Counted from the stretch's first letter, positions 16,876 to 26,508 are shown. The stretch: 39,312 nt of DNA from an uncultured Paraglaciecola sp. (GCF_913058035.1 NZ_CAJXPA010000019.1:1-39312); one strand, 5' to 3'. Numbers and translations are program-made. Notes: generated by a model not told the origin, from the sequence alone.

Positions 16876-17547
16876 TTCATTTCCTATTGACTACCACACC
16901 TCGATTTTAGTGCTGAATTATAAGGCATTAGCTCGTTCTTATTAAGTGCTAATCCGAAATTCGTTGCTCAATAAATAAGGATCGATAGATATGTCAGATA
17001 CTGAGTAAATAAAGTACAAATTAATTGGCTTTAGGGCGCATATTTATGATGGATTAATCTCATGTGAAGTTCTATCAGTCAATTATCTGCGGCTAACATG
17101 ACCAAAAACAGTTAGGAGGGTCCAATGGTAAAAATGTGGTCACTTATTTTGACCCACAAGACAACAATTCATAATGCTATCGGAAAAGCATCAAATCGTG
17201 TCGATATCGTCAAAGGAGTACATAATTTTGTTTTGGCATAACTTGATATTGTAATCAAATCTTTTAATGCATTCGGGATGTGTTGATATTAAATCTATAC
17301 ACATGTTAGTTAGGCAAACACATTTTTTGAAAAGGACTTTGTTAAGCAACATCTGCCAGATATTACAACTTTTATTAGGCTTGTGAATATATTCCGTACT
17401 AAAGTATTTTAATCGCTAATGACAAATAAGTTGTAGCTAAATTCATCACTCAATAGCAATATGACTGACTATTTTTGTTTGGTGTGTTTTTGGATCCTTA
17501 GCATTATTAAGGTATTAAAATAAACCTTTACTATTTTGTGATTTTTT
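16876..17547. other. Divergent intergenic region between the flavoprotein and LysR genes
   Basis: About 670 A+T-rich nt. It must carry both divergent promoters. It contains one short frame with a strong ribosome binding site (17125-17241, listed separately). I see no convincing RNA gene or large repeat. Confidence 0.5.
17125..17241 (+). CDS. Possible small protein, 38 aa
   Basis: A 38-codon frame preceded by AGGAGG 6 nt upstream of its ATG, the strongest ribosome binding site in this interval. The product is basic and mildly hydrophobic (MVKMWSLILTHKTT at the start, NFVLA at the end) and matches nothing I know. It lies alone in the space before the LysR gene and could be a leader peptide, a small protein or chance. 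The call rests on the binding site only. Confidence 0.3.
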   Translation: MVKMWSLILTHKTTIHNAIGKASNRVDIVKGVHNFVLA

Positions 17548-18399
17548 ATGGATATTCGATTTTTAGTGACGTTTATGGAAGTAGCGCAAACCAGACATTT
17601 TGGTAAAGCTGCTGAAAATTTATATTTGACTCAGTCAGCTGTCAGCGCCCGAATTAAGCAACTTGAAGAATATTTTAATGCGGCACTTTTTGTTCGTAAT
17701 AGAAACAGTTTGCAGCTCACCACTGCGGGCGAAAAATTACTGCCTTTTGCTGCGTCACTCGCCGCTACACTCGAACAAACTCGCGCTGCAATGAATGAGG
17801 AAAATACTCAGTATTTGAGTATTGCAAGCACGCCCAATGCTTGGGATATGTATTTAAAGAAAAATCTAGATGACATGAATGCTCACCTCGATGATGTGTC
17901 ATTAAGAGCAGAAATATGTAACAACGAACAGCTGAGTCGTATGGTTCACGAGCGCAATATAGACTTGGCAATAACAACGGTGCCTTTTAAATCTGACGAT
18001 GTGGACATACTCGAACTAAGTGCGTCAGTGTTGTCGCTCTATTGTTCTGCATCGTTGGTTGAAAAACCATTTGGGCGTCATTATATTTCGCTGGATTGGG
18101 GTATAAAAGCTAATGAAATAATAGAAAAAAGTTATCCAGATATAAAAACGGCTGGGATCCGCACTGCCTCGTTGCAAGTGGCTTTGAATTACCTGTCTAC
18201 CAATGAAAGTGTTATTATTTTACCTGATGAAATTGCACAATCTTTGGTTGATACGGGTGAATTGGTGATGCTTAATTCTTTAGCGCCACTGTGTGTTAAG
18301 TGTTATCTGATATATTTGAAACAAACAAAAAGTACCAGGTTAGGGCAATTTATTGAAGTGTTTAAACAGCGGGTAAAAAAAAATAAATTCGCCAAATAA
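17548..18399 (+). CDS. LysR-family transcriptional regulator (HdfR-like)
   Basis: 283-aa LysR-type regulator. Residues 1-60 are the winged helix-turn-helix (MDIRFLVTFMEVAQTRHFGK, LTQSAVSARIKQLEEYFN), followed by a linker helix and a periplasmic-binding-protein-like effector domain (about 88-275). The N-terminus resembles HdfR/YifA more than other subgroups. Target and co-inducer are unknown. ATG 17548 has no clear ribosome binding site, but the start fits family alignments. Regulators of this type often control a divergent gene; here that would be the flavoprotein, 670 nt away, so the link is weak. A 13-bp tandem duplication covers its stop codon. Confidence 0.88.
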   Translation: MDIRFLVTFMEVAQTRHFGKAAENLYLTQSAVSARIKQLEEYFNAALFVRNRNSLQLTTAGEKLLPFAASLAATLEQTRAAMNEENTQYLSIASTPNAWDMYLKKNLDDMNAHLDDVSLRAEICNNEQLSRMVHERNIDLAITTVPFKSDDVDILELSASVLSLYCSASLVEKPFGRHYISLDWGIKANEIIEKSYPDIKTAGIRTASLQVALNYLSTNESVIILPDEIAQSLVDTGELVMLNSLAPLCVKCYLIYLKQTKSTRLGQFIEVFKQRVKKNKFAK

Positions 18400-18406
18400 A
18401 TTCGCC
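18381..18406. repeat. 13-bp tandem duplication across the lysR stop codon
   Basis: Unit AAATAAATTCGCC occurs twice, back to back (18381-18393 and 18394-18406). The gene's stop falls in the second unit. This looks like a recent slippage event. Confidence 0.8.
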
Positions 18407-18736
18407 AATAAGAACGTATAGTTGAACGTACGTTAGGTTTTTCTAATATTGACGTTAGCTCAGTTTGAGGAAAGTTTAATAACTTTTTAAATCTAATTCC
18501 TCGTTGATACATTTCAACATCAATACTCTTAAATTTTTGACCTTACTAACGTCTTAATTTGCCGACTCAATGCAATTTTGCTTGAGTTCGGCAATCAGTT
18601 TCTTTTGGTAGAGGGTGCTCGTCAGCTATAGTGACTAATAACAATAGATATCAAGTTAACGATAACTTTTTTCGTCATTTACATCATATTCATCAATTTC
18701 ATTATTTACATCATATTCTGAATATTTGACCAGCTG

Positions 18737-18910
18737 TTAATGTAAGTCGGCGGATTGTCGAAGTCTTTCTTCGGCTCTTAGTTTGGATTTTTTCTTGCTT
18801 TTATTTGAATTAAGCTTCAACTCATCGCTGTATTCAGCATTAAATCTATGCTTTTCAGCACCATTAATTGTCTCATCATCATTTTTTTTTAAATGAAATT
18901 TTTTGCTCAT
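18737..18910 (-). CDS. Small highly charged hypothetical protein, 57 aa
   Basis: A 57-aa frame starting at ATG 18910: MSKKFHLKKNDDETINGAEK near the start and KSKKKSKLRAEERLRQSADL near the end. It is very hydrophilic, lysine-rich and probably helical at the C-terminus, with no cysteine and no membrane segment. This composition is far from what random frames in such A+T-rich DNA give, which supports a real gene. No strong ribosome binding site is seen. The family is not recognised; small basic proteins of this kind can bind nucleic acid or ribosomes, but that is speculation. Confidence 0.5.
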   Translation of the reverse strand: MSKKFHLKKNDDETINGAEKHRFNAEYSDELKLNSNKSKKKSKLRAEERLRQSADLH

Positions 18911-19303
18911 TACTTAGTCCAGAAAAGGGGTGATTTAAAAGGGTGTGAGTATTGTTGTGCATGTTAGGCCGATTTCCAAAATTGGAAAACAAAATAATTT
19001 TTTCTTAAAGAACAAAAAAATTAATGGAAGTATCAGAGCAAGAACAATCCAATCTGTTCACAAACACAACAGATCTGCCCGGTTGTTAGCTCATAGATTT
19101 TTTCATAAAATAGGGTTTTATAGACAATATTTAGGGCAGATGTGGCTTTAGTTGCATAAGCTTAGCGTTACAGATCACCAAATCGCCCAGTACTGAGATA
19201 ATCTGTGCTTTAGAGTATATTTAACACGGCTGGTGGTCGAGAAGTGGTTGATGATTTTGACACTGGTTTTTGTCTTTCTTTTATTTTCACTTATTCTTGG
19301 CTT

Positions 19304-19334
19304 AAAAACACAAAGTAGATGACTTTGTGTTTTT
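19304..19334. terminator. Perfect 13-bp inverted repeat
   Basis: Arms AAAAACACAAAGT and ACTTTGTGTTTTT flank a 5-nt loop. The U-rich end on either strand suits a bidirectional intrinsic terminator, though the nearest called genes are several hundred nt away. Confidence 0.5.
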
Positions 19335-19663
19335 AACACATCACACATCGACAAATGAACTGAAATTATCGTCAACCTGCCTGCCCAGCAAGTCAATAAA
19401 CTTAAATTGAAGGTGGCACGCCTGCTAGCTCCATAACGGTTAAGCAGATTAAAGGTTTTATGAGTATTCTATATTTTCTCACATTATGCGGTTTATCGTT
19501 TAGGCAACTAATTTGAAAATGACTCTTTAAACCAATCATTGAGTCGCTTTTTTATAACCTAATCAGTTATTTTTATATCCGAGGGATTGAACGTTCATCA
19601 AAGAGTTATTTCATGATATTTTGTTGTTGCTGCCGAATGGCTGTTAGTAGAGCGTAAAAACTC

Positions 19664-20494
19664 TTATACATTTATATTTTGAATAAGATAAACATCAAAA
19701 CGATTAGCTTTACCCAACATTTCAATGTGTGGTTTTTTACCTGCCAAAAATGGCGCACCAGAAGGGCGTTTTACCACTACCCGTTTTTTTGCTAGCGCTA
19801 AAGCCGGTTCAAGTAATAGGTCTGCGTCTTCATCTGGCCCAAGTAACTGTTGAAATAAACGCATTTCTTTTTTAACTGCTGCGTTTTTTTTACGATGAGG
19901 AAACATAGGATCAAGGTACACCACGTCTGGTTTTTTATGGGACCAATCAGTTAATAATTCTACTGCTATGCCATGGAATAATTGCATTTTTGCTGGCATC
20001 CAAGCACTCAATTCAGTATCACAAGCTGCCCTTTTTAACCCATCTTGCAGTAACGCAGCAACAACAGATGAGCGTTCAATCATATCAACAACACAACCTA
20101 AACTGGCAAGTACAAATGCGTCTCGTCCCAAGCCCGCTGTAGCATCTAGAACGTGCAGGCTGTCTTTGCCCTTTAAACCAATAGCTCTAGCAATGGCTTC
20201 TTTTTTACCGCCGCCATGTAAACGTCTGAACGTTAGGGCATCCGATGCAAAGTCGACTTTCACTGCACCTACTTTGGGTTCGTCTAGTTGACGCAGTTCT
20301 AAGTGTGATATTTGTTGCACTAGCGCTAAACCTGAGTCGATATCAGCACTATAATTTAGCCCCCACTTTGTCGCAGTTTGTTGGGCTAGTAGAATTAATT
20401 CTCCATCCGCGTGCATGGGTACAGTGACGGGTACACTATTTGTAACAGCACCAGGCATAACAGCACCAGGTATAACAATATCAAGCATGGCCAT
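19664..20494 (-). CDS. rsmJ: 16S rRNA m2G1516 methyltransferase RsmJ
   Basis: 276-aa SAM-dependent methyltransferase that modifies G1516 of 16S rRNA. It has the RsmJ/YhiQ family SAM-binding motif LHVLDATAGLGRDAFVLASL (about 114-133), the acidic motif IERSSV, and the catalytic-type VYLDPMFPHRKKNAAVKKEM; the tail RVVVKRPSGAPFLAGKKPH is also diagnostic. The length is slightly above the usual 250 because of an N-terminal extension that contains a 15-bp in-frame duplication (PGAVMPGAV). The start ATG 20494 overlaps the recG end by 14 nt, so it is translationally coupled downstream of recG. Confidence 0.92.
   Translation of the reverse strand: MAMLDIVIPGAVMPGAVTNSVPVTVPMHADGELILLAQQTATKWGLNYSADIDSGLALVQQISHLELRQLDEPKVGAVKVDFASDALTFRRLHGGGKKEAIARAIGLKGKDSLHVLDATAGLGRDAFVLASLGCVVDMIERSSVVAALLQDGLKRAACDTELSAWMPAKMQLFHGIAVELLTDWSHKKPDVVYLDPMFPHRKKNAAVKKEMRLFQQLLGPDEDADLLLEPALALAKKRVVVKRPSGAPFLAGKKPHIEMLGKANRFDVYLIQNINV
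20443..20472. repeat. 15-bp tandem duplication inside rsmJ
   Basis: TAACAGCACCAGGCA followed directly by TAACAGCACCAGGTA, one mismatch. It adds five residues in frame to the poorly conserved N-terminus of RsmJ. Confidence 0.75.
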
Positions 20495-22565
20495 AATGTC
20501 CTTTGTTACCTAACCAACGATTTACTATGGCTTGAGCGTTTGCTGGATATTGGTCCCATAAATGGTTTGCAATATTTTGTACCTGAGGGATAAGCTCCGC
20601 ATCACGAATGAGATCAGCAATTTTCAAATCAGCTAATCCAGTTTGCTTGGTACCTAACAACTCCCCAGGGCCACGAATTTCTAGGTCTTGCTGGGCAATA
20701 TAAAAACCGTCGTTGGACTGTCTGAGAACAGATAAGCGTTTGTTTGCTGTCTTGGATAAAGGGCTTTGATACATCAATACACAATGGCTTTCTATCGAGC
20801 CACGACCCACACGTCCGCGTAGTTGGTGTAATTGCGCAAGTCCTAAACGTTCTGGGTTTTCTATTATCATCAGGCTGGCATTAGGGACATCGACACCCAC
20901 TTCAATCACGGTAGTGGCTACCAATAAGTCCAGCTCACCTGCTTTAAAATCTGCCATGATTTGTTGTTTTTCATCAGATTTAAGTCTGCCATGTATTAAG
21001 CCCACTTTAAGTTCTGGCAATGCGCTGCGTAACAAAATCGCAGTATCTTCCGCGGCTTGGCTTTGTAGAAATTCAGATTCGTCGATTAATGTACACACCC
21101 AATAGGTCTGTCTGCCTTGCTTAACACTGACGTCACGAACTCGGCTAATCACTTCATCACGGCGGTTATCAGGTAAAACCACCGTTTTAACGGGTGTTCT
21201 ACCTGGAGGTAATTCGTCAATAATCGAGGTGTCTAAATCTGCATAGGCTGTCATAGCAAGTGTGCGCGGAATGGGTGTGGCAGTCATAATTAATTGATGA
21301 GGAAATGCGCCTTGAGATTCACCTTTTTCACGCAGTGCCAAGCGTTGCTGAACACCAAAGCGATGTTGTTCATCCACAATGACTAAAGCTAAGGATGAAA
21401 AAATAACGGCTTCTTGAAAAATAGCGTGCGTGCCAACTAACATCTTTACTTCATTATTGGCTAATTGAGTCAACACTCTTTCTCTGACTTTACCTTTTAA
21501 CTTTCCTGCTAACCAGCCTACTTCGATTCCCAATGGTTCAAACCACTGCCGAAAATTATTGAAATGCTGTTCAGCTAATAGTTCGGTAGGTGCCATAAGT
21601 CCCACCTGATAGCCTTTGCCGATAGCCGATAATGCTGCCATCGCGGCGACGATAGTTTTACCTGATCCTACATCGCCTTGTATCAAGCGCATCATAGGGC
21701 AATTCTGTTGCATATCGTGTTGTATTTCCCCAACGACACGTTGTTGGGCACCCGTAGGCTTAAAGGGTAGATTTTTCAAAAACTGATTGAGAAAATTAGT
21801 ATTCGGTTCGATAGGAAATGTAGCTTGTTGCCGACTTTGTTGCCGCACTTCTAATACACTCAGGTGGTGTGCTAATAACTCTTCCATAACTAAACGTTGC
21901 TGAGCGGGGTGTTTACCTTCCTCAAATAACGACATGGTCACATCAGGTGGAGGTCGGTGAACCAAATGTAAGGCTTCAACTAAACCAATTTGATGTTGGT
22001 ATAAACCTTCTGGTAATAAGTCAGTTAGGCCACCGTTGCTCAAAAGTTTTAGTGCTTGCTCGCTTAAATTACGCAGTGTAATTTGTTTCATACCCTCAGT
22101 GGCGGGGTAAACAGGCGTGAGTGACTCTTGCATAGCGAGGGGATTATCGAGATTAATCGACTTATACTCTGGGTGCATGATTTCTAGACCATATTTCCCA
22201 GCCTTTACTTCACCAAAACAGCGAACAGTACTGCCTACTTCAAGATTGCTTTTTTGTGCTGCAGAAAAATGAAAAAATCGTAACGTTACCGTACCTGTGC
22301 CATCACTTAACCTAGCCACCAACATACGTTTACGACCAAATTGAATATCACATGACATCACTTCACCTTGAATGCTGGTATGCAGATGAGGTTGTAATTC
22401 TGAGATGGGGTAAATGCGCGTGCGGTCTTCGTATCTATGAGGCAAATGAAACAGTAAGTCTTGCACAGACACAATGGCTAACTTCGCTAATTTTTCCGCA
22501 GCTTTGGCGCCCACACCTTTTAGTTCAGTGACGGATGTCTGAGCTAGGCCTTTCATAACCAACAC
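20481..22565 (-). CDS. recG: ATP-dependent DNA helicase RecG
   Basis: RecG remodels stalled forks and branched DNA. At 694 aa the length is normal. The N-terminal wedge/OB domain covers about 60-160; superfamily 2 helicase motifs follow: Walker A GDVGSGKT (297-304), TPTELLAEQ-like APTELLAEQ, DEQH box (398-401), TATPIPRTL, and the C-terminal QLRGRVGRG. The GTG at 22565 opens the frame, but ATG 22556 (MKGLAQTSVTELKGVGA) aligns with the start of known RecG and is the more likely start. It is followed by rsmJ with a 14-nt overlap. Confidence 0.96.
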   Translation of the reverse strand: MLVMKGLAQTSVTELKGVGAKAAEKLAKLAIVSVQDLLFHLPHRYEDRTRIYPISELQPHLHTSIQGEVMSCDIQFGRKRMLVARLSDGTGTVTLRFFHFSAAQKSNLEVGSTVRCFGEVKAGKYGLEIMHPEYKSINLDNPLAMQESLTPVYPATEGMKQITLRNLSEQALKLLSNGGLTDLLPEGLYQHQIGLVEALHLVHRPPPDVTMSLFEEGKHPAQQRLVMEELLAHHLSVLEVRQQSRQQATFPIEPNTNFLNQFLKNLPFKPTGAQQRVVGEIQHDMQQNCPMMRLIQGDVGSGKTIVAAMAALSAIGKGYQVGLMAPTELLAEQHFNNFRQWFEPLGIEVGWLAGKLKGKVRERVLTQLANNEVKMLVGTHAIFQEAVIFSSLALVIVDEQHRFGVQQRLALREKGESQGAFPHQLIMTATPIPRTLAMTAYADLDTSIIDELPPGRTPVKTVVLPDNRRDEVISRVRDVSVKQGRQTYWVCTLIDESEFLQSQAAEDTAILLRSALPELKVGLIHGRLKSDEKQQIMADFKAGELDLLVATTVIEVGVDVPNASLMIIENPERLGLAQLHQLRGRVGRGSIESHCVLMYQSPLSKTANKRLSVLRQSNDGFYIAQQDLEIRGPGELLGTKQTGLADLKIADLIRDAELIPQVQNIANHLWDQYPANAQAIVNRWLGNKGHYGHA

Positions 22566-22686
22566 GTTAGTCTTGATGAGTTATATCGATATACAGGGGT
22601 AGTCAGAGTAGCCAACAAATATAGGTCCAGATCATCACAAATTTATGGTTCTGAGTATACTCGAAGATTTAATAGAATTACGCAAT

Positions 22687-22720
22687 GTTTAGTGAGTCGA
22701 ATGATATCGACCCACTAAAC
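22687..22720 (-). terminator. Stem-loop after the peroxiredoxin-like gene
   Basis: Arms GTTTAGTGAGTCGA and TCGACCCACTAAAC form a 14-bp stem with one mismatch and a 6-nt loop, 14 nt past the stop at 22734. No long T-run follows leftward, so it may act as a processing or attenuating hairpin and not as a strict terminator. Confidence 0.5.
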
Positions 22721-22733
22721 AACATAATATCTT

Positions 22734-23366
22734 CTATAAAGACAACTTCGCAGCCTGATAGAGTAAATCTGGCGAGATGCGTGTTTTAATATCCGGGTTA
22801 ACGTAACTAAATAGCACCTTGCCCTTGGTATCTAAAATAAAAACTGCTGGGGCAGGTAACACTGCTGTACCTGAGGTTTTATCGCTGGTTAAGCTGATGT
22901 CCCACTTCGATTTGTATGTGGTGCGTTGTTCGTCTGGTACGTAAAAGCCAATACCAAAACCACTGATAGCCTCTAAGTCAGGATCAGCTAATAATGTAAC
23001 TGAAAATTTGGTTTGTAACTTTTGCTGTTGTAATTGAGCGGGTGTTTCAGGTGAAATAGCTAAAATTTGATAACCTAACTCGTCGAGTTGACCTTCGATG
23101 TTTTTTAAACCAGACAGTTGACGGTTACAATAAGGACACCAACCGCCGCGATAAAAAATCAATACTGTCGGCTTTTGCATAGTTAAGGCTTTAAGACTTA
23201 CCGGATCACCATCAACAGTTTGTAATGTGCTGTTAGGTACTGTTTGACCAATTAATAGCGGTGTGACGTTTTCTGCCGTATCAGCTATTTGGGTTCTGTC
23301 TAATGCATGAGTTTGTAACGCAAGTATCAATATGGATAACGTTAATCCGATTTTAAAAAATTTCAT
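22734..23366 (-). CDS. Exported peroxiredoxin-like/AhpC-TSA family protein
   Basis: 210-aa thioredoxin-fold protein. An N-terminal signal peptide of about 21 residues ends ALQTHA, so the protein should act in the periplasm. The AhpC/TSA-Redoxin fold follows, with the motif FYRGGWCPYCNRQL (about 70-83), whose CPYC pair resembles thioredoxin-like and DUF899/peroxiredoxin-like proteins, then ILAISPETPAQLQQQK and VPAPAVFILDTKG. It probably reduces peroxides or disulphides; the reductant is unknown. The ATG at 23366 follows a GAGACC stretch. It lies alone between recG and ridA. Confidence 0.85.
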   Translation of the reverse strand: MKFFKIGLTLSILILALQTHALDRTQIADTAENVTPLLIGQTVPNSTLQTVDGDPVSLKALTMQKPTVLIFYRGGWCPYCNRQLSGLKNIEGQLDELGYQILAISPETPAQLQQQKLQTKFSVTLLADPDLEAISGFGIGFYVPDEQRTTYKSKWDISLTSDKTSGTAVLPAPAVFILDTKGKVLFSYVNPDIKTRISPDLLYQAAKLSL

Positions 23367-23837
23367 AGAAGGTCTCTTAGTTATAGCTAAATAAGTTAAA
23401 TTAGGATTTTATACCTCACCAAATTAGACCCGTAACCTAGGTGTTACATTTCAAATTATTATTGCCCAACTATTATTGCCCAACTATCAATGTAACCGTT
23501 AACAGGGTGTCGCTCCTTGGTCTGCTCTCTGGTAATAAAATTACCAACCGCGTCTTCAAGACACAAATTTTTTAGAATAAACCCAGTTTTTGCCGCTCAA
23601 AGTAATGCTTTGCGGATTTGTGGTTTTTTATCCCGAAATGCGTGCACTTCATACACATCAACAACATCACAACTGCGCAAGATGGCAGAGATAATATGCG
23701 GAATATGCAGTTGTTCTAAACATAAGGTTAGGCTGGATTAACATAGGCTAAGAAATTGCCTGATCCGAGCATAACGCTCGGGGGACATAAAGGTGCCTGC
23801 TGGCATAGAAGATCGTATTTGAACATTGAGTAATAAA
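23367..23837. other. Interval with possible degenerate coding remnant
   Basis: The right part, read leftward, shows protein-like pieces in separate frames: LEQLHIPHIISAILRSCDVV then DVYEVHAFRDKKPQIRKAL, a stop, and LEDAVGNFITREQTKERHPV then NGYIDSWAII. They look like one gene broken by stops and frameshifts, but I cannot name the family. The left part contains a 14-bp tandem duplication (23458-23485). Confidence 0.35.
23458..23485. repeat. 14-bp tandem duplication
   Basis: ATTATTGCCCAACT occurs twice without a gap (23458-23471 and 23472-23485), at the tail of the degenerate coding remnant. Confidence 0.8.
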
Positions 23838-24224
23838 TTACTCAGGTAGCTCCATCACACCGTCTATTTCAATTTGTACACCTTTAGGCAACGCGCTTAC
23901 TTGCACTGCTGCCCTTGCTGGATAAGGCTGATTGAAATACTGACTCATTATTTCATTCAAGGTAGTGAAATTAGATAAATCAGTTAGAAATATATTTACT
24001 TTTACAAGATGTTTGGTTGAGCCACCGGCCGCTTCGCATACGGCTTGTATATTTTTGAATACTTGATGAGACTGTTCAGAAAAGTCTTCAGAAATCACCT
24101 GCATAGTTTCCGGCACCAGGGGAATTTGTCCTGAAATATAAATGGTGGTGCCGCTCTTAATCGCTTGGCTATAAGTGCCGATAGCTTGTGGCGCTTTGTC
24201 GGTTTGAATAACGGACTTTGACAT
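23838..24224 (-). CDS. ridA: RidA family reactive-intermediate deaminase
   Basis: 128-aa member of the RidA/YjgF/YER057c family, which hydrolyses reactive enamines and imines formed by PLP enzymes such as threonine dehydratase. It has the family start ([20 protein letters not shown]), the ISGQIPLVP strand, and the C-terminal signature [20 protein letters not shown], with the substrate-binding Arg. The length is standard, and the protein is expected to be a cytosolic trimer. It lies 51 nt after the spoT stop and is probably transcribed with it; ridA directly after spoT is common in gammaproteobacteria. Confidence 0.93.
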   Translation of the reverse strand: MSKSVIQTDKAPQAIGTYSQAIKSGTTIYISGQIPLVPETMQVISEDFSEQSHQVFKNIQAVCEAAGGSTKHLVKVNIFLTDLSNFTTLNEIMSQYFNQPYPARAAVQVSALPKGVQIEIDGVMELPE

Positions 24225-24274
24225 AATAATAACCTTTGTCTATGTGTGAATGGATAAGTGAACTAAGGAAGGCC

Positions 24275-26398
24275 CTAATTCTGCTTTGCTTGGCTATGCC
24301 TAGATACCCGTTGTACTTCTGGCATGGTTCGGATCTTTCGCATAACGTTGGCTAGTTGAAGACGATTTTTGATAGTTAGCTCAATATCAATATAATAAAC
24401 GTTGCTTACTTTCTCTTCAGTTTGTAACCCAACAATGTCTGAATCACAACTCGCAACAGTGTTGGTTAATGTCGCCAAGGTACCTTGATGATTAACTAAT
24501 TCGATGCGCAATGCGGCATTAAAAGTGCCTAGTACATCATCGCCCCATTGCATAACTAACACTCGGTGGGGTTCTTCTCTACTTAATCTGCGAATATTAC
24601 TGCAACCGGTTTGATGAATGGCCATACCACGGCCCGGACTTAACACCGCCACAATTTCGTCATCAGGGATAGGATGGCAGCAGCGTGAGTAGGACACTAA
24701 CAAACCCTCCGTGCCACGAATAGCGACCTTGCTTTGTTTATCAGATAAATCAGTATTTTCACCTAACAAGCGCCTAGCGACGATTGCGCTGAGTTCGTTA
24801 CCTAAACCTATATCCGCCAACAATTCTGAGAAACTGTTATGTTTAGTTTCCGTTACGACACGTTCAATATCTTCTTGAGGTACCTTATCCAGTTTTACGC
24901 TGCCTAAGGCATGTCGAAGGAGACGAGTGCCCATAGTCACGGCTTCTTCAGAGCGTTGGGTTTTCAAATATTGACGAATATGTGAACGAGCCTTAGCGCT
25001 GACCACAAAATTTAGCCAATTTGCATTAGGTTTGGCTCTGGGCGAGGTAATAATTTCAACTGATTGGCCATTTTCTAGTGGTTTGCTTAGTGAAAATGTG
25101 CGTCTTTCTACTTTTACACCCACACAAGAATTACCTACATCGGTATGTACCGCATAAGCAAAATCGACTGCAGTCGCACCTAAAGGTAATTCAATAATGC
25201 GACCATTAGGGGTAAATACATAAATTTCATCTGGGAATAAATCTGTTTTCACATTTTCAACGAATTCGAAAGATGAACTGGCGCTTTGTTGCAATTCTAT
25301 TAATGACTGCATCCATTTGCGTGCTCGCACCTGAGCAGTAGTGTCGTTATTATCTTTGCTATCTTTGTATAACCAATGAGCGGCGACACCTTTGTCAGCC
25401 ATTTGATCCATTGCTTGAGTACGAATTTGTATTTCAACTGGGATACCGTGAGGTCCAATAAGCGAAGTATGCAATGATTGGTAACCATTCGTTCGGGGAA
25501 TAGCCACATAATCTTTAAAACGGCTTTCTATTGGTTTATACAAACCATGCATCGCACCTAAAGCTCGATAACAATGATCAACAGAGTCTACTACCACTCT
25601 AAAAGCATAAATATCCATCACTTCATTGAACATCAATTCTTTGTTTTTCATCTTGCGATAAATCGAATACAGATGTTTTTCGCGCCCTGTAACAATCGCA
25701 TTTAAGCCAACAGCGGCTAAACGGGTTTCCACTTCTTTACGAGTATTTTCGATGACTTCTTTACGGTTACCCCGAGCTTGTCTAACTGCGCCACCTAGCG
25801 CTCGGTATCGCAATGGATACATGGCTTGAAAACCTAATTCTTCAAGTTCATTTTTGATTTCGTGAATACCTAAGCGATGGGCTATAGGAGCATATATTTC
25901 TAATGTTTCGCGGGCAATACGACGACGTTTATCGGGACGTAACGAACCCAAAGTACGCATGTTGTGGGTGCGATCAGCTAATTTAATCAGGATGACTCGA
26001 ATATCCTGAACCATTGCCATCATCATCTTTCTAAAGTTTTCAGCTTGAGCTTCTTGGCTGCTGCTGAAGTGGATTTTTTCTAGTTTGCTTACCCCTTCAA
26101 CCAGTTCACCGACTGTTTCACCAAATTGCGCACTTAAATCAGCTTTATCATGATGAGTATCTTCGATTACATCATGTAGTAAAGCTGCCATTATAGTTTC
26201 ATGGTCAAGGCGCATGTCAGCTAAGATACCAGCGACAGCGACAGGATGAGTAATGTAAGGGTCACCACTGGAACGCATTTGTCCACTATGAGCGTTTCTG
26301 GCTAAAATGAAGGCACGTTGAATATCCGCTACTTTGTCGAGCGGTAGATAGGCTTCAAGCTTTTGTTTTAAACCTTCAAAAAGATACACACTAAACAC
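24275..26398 (-). CDS. spoT: Bifunctional (p)ppGpp synthetase/hydrolase SpoT
   Basis: SpoT makes and degrades the alarmone (p)ppGpp. The domains, in order, are: HD hydrolase (ALLHDVIEDTHHD near 70-82), synthetase (RTNGYQSLHTSLIGPHG), TGS (DEIYVFTPNGRIIELPLGA), helical region, a zinc-finger-like RIS/CC segment (SYSRCCHPIPDDE) and a C-terminal ACT. The total of 707 aa is normal. The frame opens at GTG 26398, but GTG 26389 would begin MYLFEGLKQ exactly as known SpoT proteins do, so I favour 26389. It sits in the gmk-rpoZ-spoT order typical of gammaproteobacteria, upstream of ridA. Confidence 0.97.
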   Translation of the reverse strand: MFSVYLFEGLKQKLEAYLPLDKVADIQRAFILARNAHSGQMRSSGDPYITHPVAVAGILADMRLDHETIMAALLHDVIEDTHHDKADLSAQFGETVGELVEGVSKLEKIHFSSSQEAQAENFRKMMMAMVQDIRVILIKLADRTHNMRTLGSLRPDKRRRIARETLEIYAPIAHRLGIHEIKNELEELGFQAMYPLRYRALGGAVRQARGNRKEVIENTRKEVETRLAAVGLNAIVTGREKHLYSIYRKMKNKELMFNEVMDIYAFRVVVDSVDHCYRALGAMHGLYKPIESRFKDYVAIPRTNGYQSLHTSLIGPHGIPVEIQIRTQAMDQMADKGVAAHWLYKDSKDNNDTTAQVRARKWMQSLIELQQSASSSFEFVENVKTDLFPDEIYVFTPNGRIIELPLGATAVDFAYAVHTDVGNSCVGVKVERRTFSLSKPLENGQSVEIITSPRAKPNANWLNFVVSAKARSHIRQYLKTQRSEEAVTMGTRLLRHALGSVKLDKVPQEDIERVVTETKHNSFSELLADIGLGNELSAIVARRLLGENTDLSDKQSKVAIRGTEGLLVSYSRCCHPIPDDEIVAVLSPGRGMAIHQTGCSNIRRLSREEPHRVLVMQWGDDVLGTFNAALRIELVNHQGTLATLTNTVASCDSDIVGLQTEEKVSNVYYIDIELTIKNRLQLANVMRKIRTMPEVQRVSRHSQAKQN

Positions 26399-26508
26399 TT
26401 ATAAAATAGAAGATATCTTAAGAATACGGGGAATCTGGCGGGAAGCCAACGGCTAAACATCATATTGATGAAAAGCCGCTAAAAAACTCATAAAAATGGT
26501 CAGAATTT

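Larger units (their letters stand above)
18400..19663. other. 1.26-kb gene-poor region
   Basis: The A+T-rich space between the LysR gene and rsmJ. It holds one likely small gene (18737-18910, minus), a 15-bp direct repeat (ATTTACATCATATTC at 18677 and 18704) and a strong inverted repeat (19304-19334). Other short frames, such as 18945-19151 on the plus strand, have no supporting signal. Near 19520-19552 a weak GACTC/GAGTC stem followed by six Ts could be a rightward terminator. Confidence 0.5.

Noticed and set aside
18945..19396. Short plus and minus frames (68 and 73 codons)
   Set aside because: Basic or low-complexity products without ribosome binding sites, one running across the inverted repeat at 19304.
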